NCBI GenBank assembly: GCA_009667805.1 | Contig: CM019068.1 | Span: 9,674,182-9,738,181, forward strand | DNA length: 64,000 bases | Origin: Leptobrachium leishanense | Taxonomy: Eukaryota; Chordata; Amphibia; Anura; Megophryidae | Reading direction: 5' to 3' | Notes under the pieces: model-generated | Databases searched by the model: none | The model's input: the letters and a program-made list of their open reading frames with translations, nothing else | What the model was told of the DNA's origin: nothing | Translations under genes and position numbers: made by a program | Shown: positions 59,830-64,000 of the stretch, in pieces | Layout of the letters: each line of letters opens with the position of its first letter | Numbering within the stretch: the stretch's first letter is position 1

Positions 59830-61070
59830 TTTTGCTATTGTTTTAAATTACATTTTATGTAAATTTTCTGCTCATATTTAATTGATATCATGTGTATAAG
59901 GGGGCCAGCAAAGTTGGAAATATTTAGGACATGCTTCTCCTCTCATGCATGTTGCTCATGTAGTGTTTTTTTTTATAAGCGTTCTACAGCTACACCCTTT
60001 ACGATAAATGTGCACATAAACCCTGCATTTACTCCCCATTAACAACAATCCTGAAATCTCCATCAAAACATATAACATGTTTTAACTGGTTTTAACATGC
60101 TGACCCTGATCCGCCCGCGAGCAAAGGGTATTCTCAAGGATGGTTCTCAAAGGTGAATTGTTTGTGCACCAAGCTTTGATTTTAACATAACAGGTTGTGC
60201 CTTGCAACTGCAAAATGAAATATGTGAGTAAACCTGTCAATTTTCATTTAAATTACTATCTATACATGTTTATTTAGGTAGGGCCATTGTGTTTGAAACC
60301 ACAAAGTATCTCTGGAAACATGGGGCTGCTTTTGTAAAGCACTCAGGGACTCTAGATGACTTGAGTACACTATGGTGACTTCTGGATATAGGTTTCATAG
60401 GACGGGCTGACTTGTGCTGCCTTTATAATACAATGTGATGGGACTGGGTCAATCTTTGTACTGTAACATATTACTGTGTTACAATGCGTGAATGGGTTCC
60501 TTTTTAAAATCTGTTAGCTGGCACAATGAAAATAAGTCAGTTTTCTGCAAATTATAATATTTTGCTTTATCTGTCATAACATTAGCAGGGTAAGGCCATA
60601 TTCCAGCATTTGTTTACTCTGAAATGTTTAATCAGCCATGCTGGCCGTGATTATCAGGCTGCCTTTTCTCCTAGTACTCCTAGCTCAGCACTTTGTGGTT
60701 GGTGTAGCTGTAACACAATCATTGTTTCCCCGGTGTGCAAAGTCAGTGTATTTTCACAGGCATAAAGCTGCGGCGCAGAGGGTCAGCACATGCAAAATCC
60801 TCTATACAGCATGCACATCTTCACATAATTCCCACGCACATACCAGGGCAAATTAAAAGCTTGGCAATGGCTTCCTTCTTTTTTTCTGTTATTCTCTTGG
60901 GGTCGAATAATCTAACATAAAGGTTGGGTATCACTTATCCAGAATTCTGACATATGAAATTTTCCAAAATACAACCGTTTTTTAGCACCGACATGACAAC
61001 AAAGTAGAAAATTCCATGCCTGACCTTGTTTGATGAGGGACACCATTATTAAAAATTTACAGGGTTATTT
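59830..61070. other. Intergenic DNA without a recognised gene
   Basis: AT-rich DNA. A short repeat-like piece GGGTATCACTTATCCAGAAT is near 60925. I see no coding signal. Confidence 0.5.
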
Positions 61071-61707
61071 AAAAGAGCACCGGAATTTCGGGGCTCTCTT
61101 GTTCCTCGCACTTCGATGAGTCAAATTCGCCGACCCTGCAGTGAATTTATCATTCTCCTTAGGGTCCCCGAAATGCAGGGAAAAGCTATTGACTGTATCC
61201 GAAAAACTGCTGCAAAACCACCGAACCGAAAGCAAAACCACTGAACAAACATTGGCTCAATCAGGGTAATTCAAAGAGAATCGAAAAGTCACCGCACGTT
61301 CGGTGACTTTTCCTTTTCTTGAATTCGGTTTGATTTGGCGATCCCATTTCGGCGACCCTGCAGTGTATTCAGCAAGCACCACAGGGTCCTGAATTGCAGG
61401 GAAAGGCTGCCGCAAACCCGCCGAAAAGTAACTGCAAAACGAGGGCGAACGTACACCGAAACCCGCAAAAACATCTGGATTAACCCGCCGAAAACACCTG
61501 AGCAGGAACCGATCACACGCAGCGCAGCCGCCGGAAAAAGCCGACACCGCAGAAGAATGCAGTGAATAAATTTAGAAAAACTGTTTGCTTGAATGTTTGA
61601 AAAGTGAAACGCTGTTTCCAAAGAAACTACTGACGAAAATGTCTGAAATTTACATATAAAATCCAATGAATGATAATAAAAAAGGGCTGTTACAGAAAAA
61701 AATCTAA

Positions 61708-61738
<31 letters not shown>

Positions 61739-62130
61739 GCTTAAAATATCCTAAAAAATCTATAAATAAAGAGACTCTTTACTGCAGAATATTATAATCA
61801 ATGGTTTATTAGATATTAAATTAAAACGAGAATATTTTTAACATTGAAGCCTATGGGATTCACCTGAATAGACCTGCCGAATGGCAGGGCATTTCGGGAA
61901 CTTTTCACTGCTGGTTTGTATTCTCTGAATAGACGAAGCATTGCTGCTTCTCTATGGGGATTTCACTGCCCTCGAACAGGCACCGAACAGGCACCGTATG
62001 TGAAGGCAATTCGCCAACATTTGGCGAATTGCCTTCTCTCTGACTAGCCAAATGGCCAGGAAAGGTAACCGAACACTGAATTTCAGCGTTCGGTTACCTT
62101 TCTCCAGCAATTTGGATCTCTTTGAATAAC
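61070..62130. mobile_element. Composite MITE region with repeated hairpins
   Basis: Begins GGTTATTTAAAAGAGCACCGG and ends near GATCTCTTTGAATAACCC, near inverted ends. It includes a perfect hairpin with arms GAAGGCAATTCGCCAA and TTGGCGAATTGCCTTC (about 62001-62035). Motifs such as ACCGAA and GCCGAA recur. It is non-coding. Confidence 0.55.
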
Positions 62131-62336
62131 CCTAAATGTACCCGACGATCCGCCGAACAGAGCGCCGACCAGCTTCCAGGAAAAAGTCGACAAGCCGCCG
62201 ATCGGGGTAAAAAGAAAAACCACCACAACCTTTAAAACGCATTGCAAAAAAACTACTGTCTGAAAATGCTTGGAAATAATATATCAGGTCTTCTGAATAA
62301 TAATAAACATGTCTGTTACAGAAAAAAAAACTCTAA

Positions 62337-62757
62337 GGCTAGGGTCAGACGAACACATTTTTTGCGTTGTCCGTGAAAAAGTGCGTTCGAACGAATGGAT
62401 GTATTTTTTCACGAATACGCAATAGCGGTCATACGATGCGCATTTCCATCTGTGATTTTGTACGGATCATCAATAAAACACTTTTTACGTCTGGACGTTA
62501 TGTTGGCCGGACATTAGCAGCGTCTGACTTTTCCTAATCACGCACACACGCCGCTAGCGGACACAGCGCACTCTGTACGTCAGTACTAGCGGTATCACAT
62601 TCTCGAAAATATGCATTTGCCGCTTGCGTTGCGCGGCCGCACTTTTGTGCGGCCGTACTCCGTATATTGCCCGTCATTGGCTGCCATTTGCTGCTACTAC
62701 GGCTGTGATAAAGTGCGGCTGCATGCGCGTTCGCACTGCGTTAGTCTGACCCCAGCC
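62337..62757 (+). mobile_element. Harbinger-like MITE, further copy
   Basis: A 421-bp copy with ends GGCTAGGGTCAGACGAAC and AGTCTGACCCCAGCC and a TAA duplication (62334-62336, 62758-62760). Confidence 0.8.
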
Positions 62758-62794
62758 TAAAAAAATCAGGGAAAAAAGTTTGCAGAAAAATGCC

Positions 62795-63505
62795 TAAAAT
62801 ACGGAAGCCCAGAAAGGCCATGCATTATTTTTATTTTTTATTTTTTTGGTTTGTTTCATTAACTTTTTTTTTTCTTCATACGCTGAAAAAAAAAAGTCGG
62901 GAAAACAAAATTGTAATTCTGCCTTTTTATTTTTCATCCACTGTTAGTAAGGAAGCCCAGAGAAGCCATTTTCAGTTGGGAAGTGTCATAGAGAGGAAGC
63001 ACACACTGAAAGCAGCTACTTTGATCCTGATTCACAATACTGATCCAGGTAGATCTTGAGGAATAGATTACTGTCTTTACCTAAAACAGCCCCCCTCAAA
63101 TGGCTGCTTAAAAAGCACCCTGAAAAAAAGTCAGGATGCAAAAATCCACAGGGGATCAGAAAGAGACCTGGAAAGATATAGAGGAAGAAGACTTCATAGG
63201 CACTTTAGTGAAGTGAGAGAATTAAGAGTGATCAAGGCAAGGAAATCTATTCCTCAAGATCTACCTGGATCAGTATTGTGAATCCGGATCAAAGTAGCTG
63301 CTTTCAGTGTGTGCTTCCTCTCTATGACACTTCCCAACTGAAAATGGCCTCTCTGGGCTTCCTTACTAACAGTGGATGAAAAAAAAAAAAGTCAGGAAAA
63401 CAAAGTAAAACTATTTTTTTTTCGTGTATGGCAAAAAAAAAGTTCATGAAACAAACCAAAAAAAAAATATTAAAATGCATGGCCTTTCTGGGCTTCCGTA
63501 CTAAA
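62795..63505. repeat. Large fold-back inverted repeat
   Basis: Arms of about 270 bp (62795-63070 and 63240-63505) are reverse complements with small indels. They share GATCCAGGTAGATCTTGAGG, GTGTCATAGAGAGGAAGC and CGGAAGCCCAGAAAGGCC. The loop is about 170 bp. It is probably a fold-back transposon or MITE. The 89-codon ORF in the left arm has no recognisable product. Confidence 0.88.
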
Positions 63506-64000
63506 AAAAAAATCCTAAAGACTTTTTTATTTTAAAAGAATAAACGGTTTAGTAAAAACAGGAATAGTTTTTCACATTGAAACCTATGGAATTTGCCTGA
63601 TTGAACCTGCTGAATGAAACCACCGAAAATCAGGGCATTTCACTGACCTATTGGTGCTGTTCGGTGTCTGTGAATAGATTATAGGGAGTTCACTAGCGTT
63701 GAAGATCACCGTATTTCGCTGGCAATTCGCCAATTTTTTTGAATAGCCGAATGGAATGCAGCCAGATTATTATGCAGTTTTAAAACTATGCCCCCGAATG
63801 TCACTGTCCAGCGTGATTTAGCACTGCACAGTAATAGAAGTAGCATAAATATATATGTAGAAGTGTAACACAAAAATTTGTACTTAGCAGATTTTACTTG
63901 TTTGATACCCCCCCCCCCCCCATGGCAGACTGGTGTGCAGTGAATGGTCCTCAGGTTTTGTGGAAATTTGCCATACGTTGGCAGAATGAGGTGCGTAACA

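Noticed and set aside
61257..61666. Overlapping ORFs of 96-125 codons on the - strand near 61.4 kb
   Set aside because: They lie in a hairpin-rich repeat region and have no recognisable domain.

Overview
The window is vertebrate nuclear DNA, most likely from an amphibian and probably a frog. The evidence is spliced host genes with GT-AG introns and a repeat load typical of anurans: a DIRS-type tyrosine-recombinase retrotransposon, Tc1-like transposons, an L2/CR1-like LINE with a tRNA-derived SINE sharing its tail motif, many MITEs, and kilobases of minisatellite. The species call is inference; the two host genes are clear.

Host genes. BBIP1 (BBSome-interacting protein 1) lies on the + strand at the left edge, with two coding exons at 276-694. 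PDCD4 (programmed cell death 4, an eIF4A inhibitor) lies on the - strand, with coding exons from about 32.1 kb down to its stop codon at 8776 and a predicted CpG-rich promoter and first exon near 36.6-36.9 kb. The genes converge tail to tail, the same arrangement as in mammals. The PDCD4 reading frame is intact across 11 coding exons (465 codons). The exon with its start codon is present twice in a near-identical 0.6 kb tandem duplication.

Mobile DNA. From left to right: a cluster of hairpins (4.9-5.3 kb); a broken Tc1 (5.8-7.4 kb); a hAT-like element carrying its own minisatellite and a 63-bp palindrome (16.5-17.6 kb); a nearly full-length, frameshifted DIRS element in a PDCD4 intron (20.5-25.7 kb); a 5'-truncated LINE (25.7-27.4 kb); minisatellites (34.4-36.5 kb); a 9.06 kb gamma-like endogenous retrovirus on the - strand (37.55-46.61 kb) with near-identical LTRs and a 4-bp target duplication; several kilobases of a minisatellite split by that provirus (37.1-51.9 kb); nested MITEs (52.4-53.9 kb); a second block of minisatellites with a second Tc1 (54.5-59.8 kb); and more MITEs and fold-back DNA to the end.

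Main discovery. Inside the provirus, between RNase H and the C-terminal part of integrase, about 620 bp encode, in virus sense and without introns, a recognisable OGFR (opioid growth factor receptor) conserved N-terminal region. It replaces the start and most of the core of integrase. The same provirus keeps a Gag matrix but lacks capsid, nucleocapsid and most of protease. This looks like a retrovirus that captured a host mRNA, as acute transducing retroviruses do. The provirus is defective, with frameshifts in pol, in the captured segment and in env.
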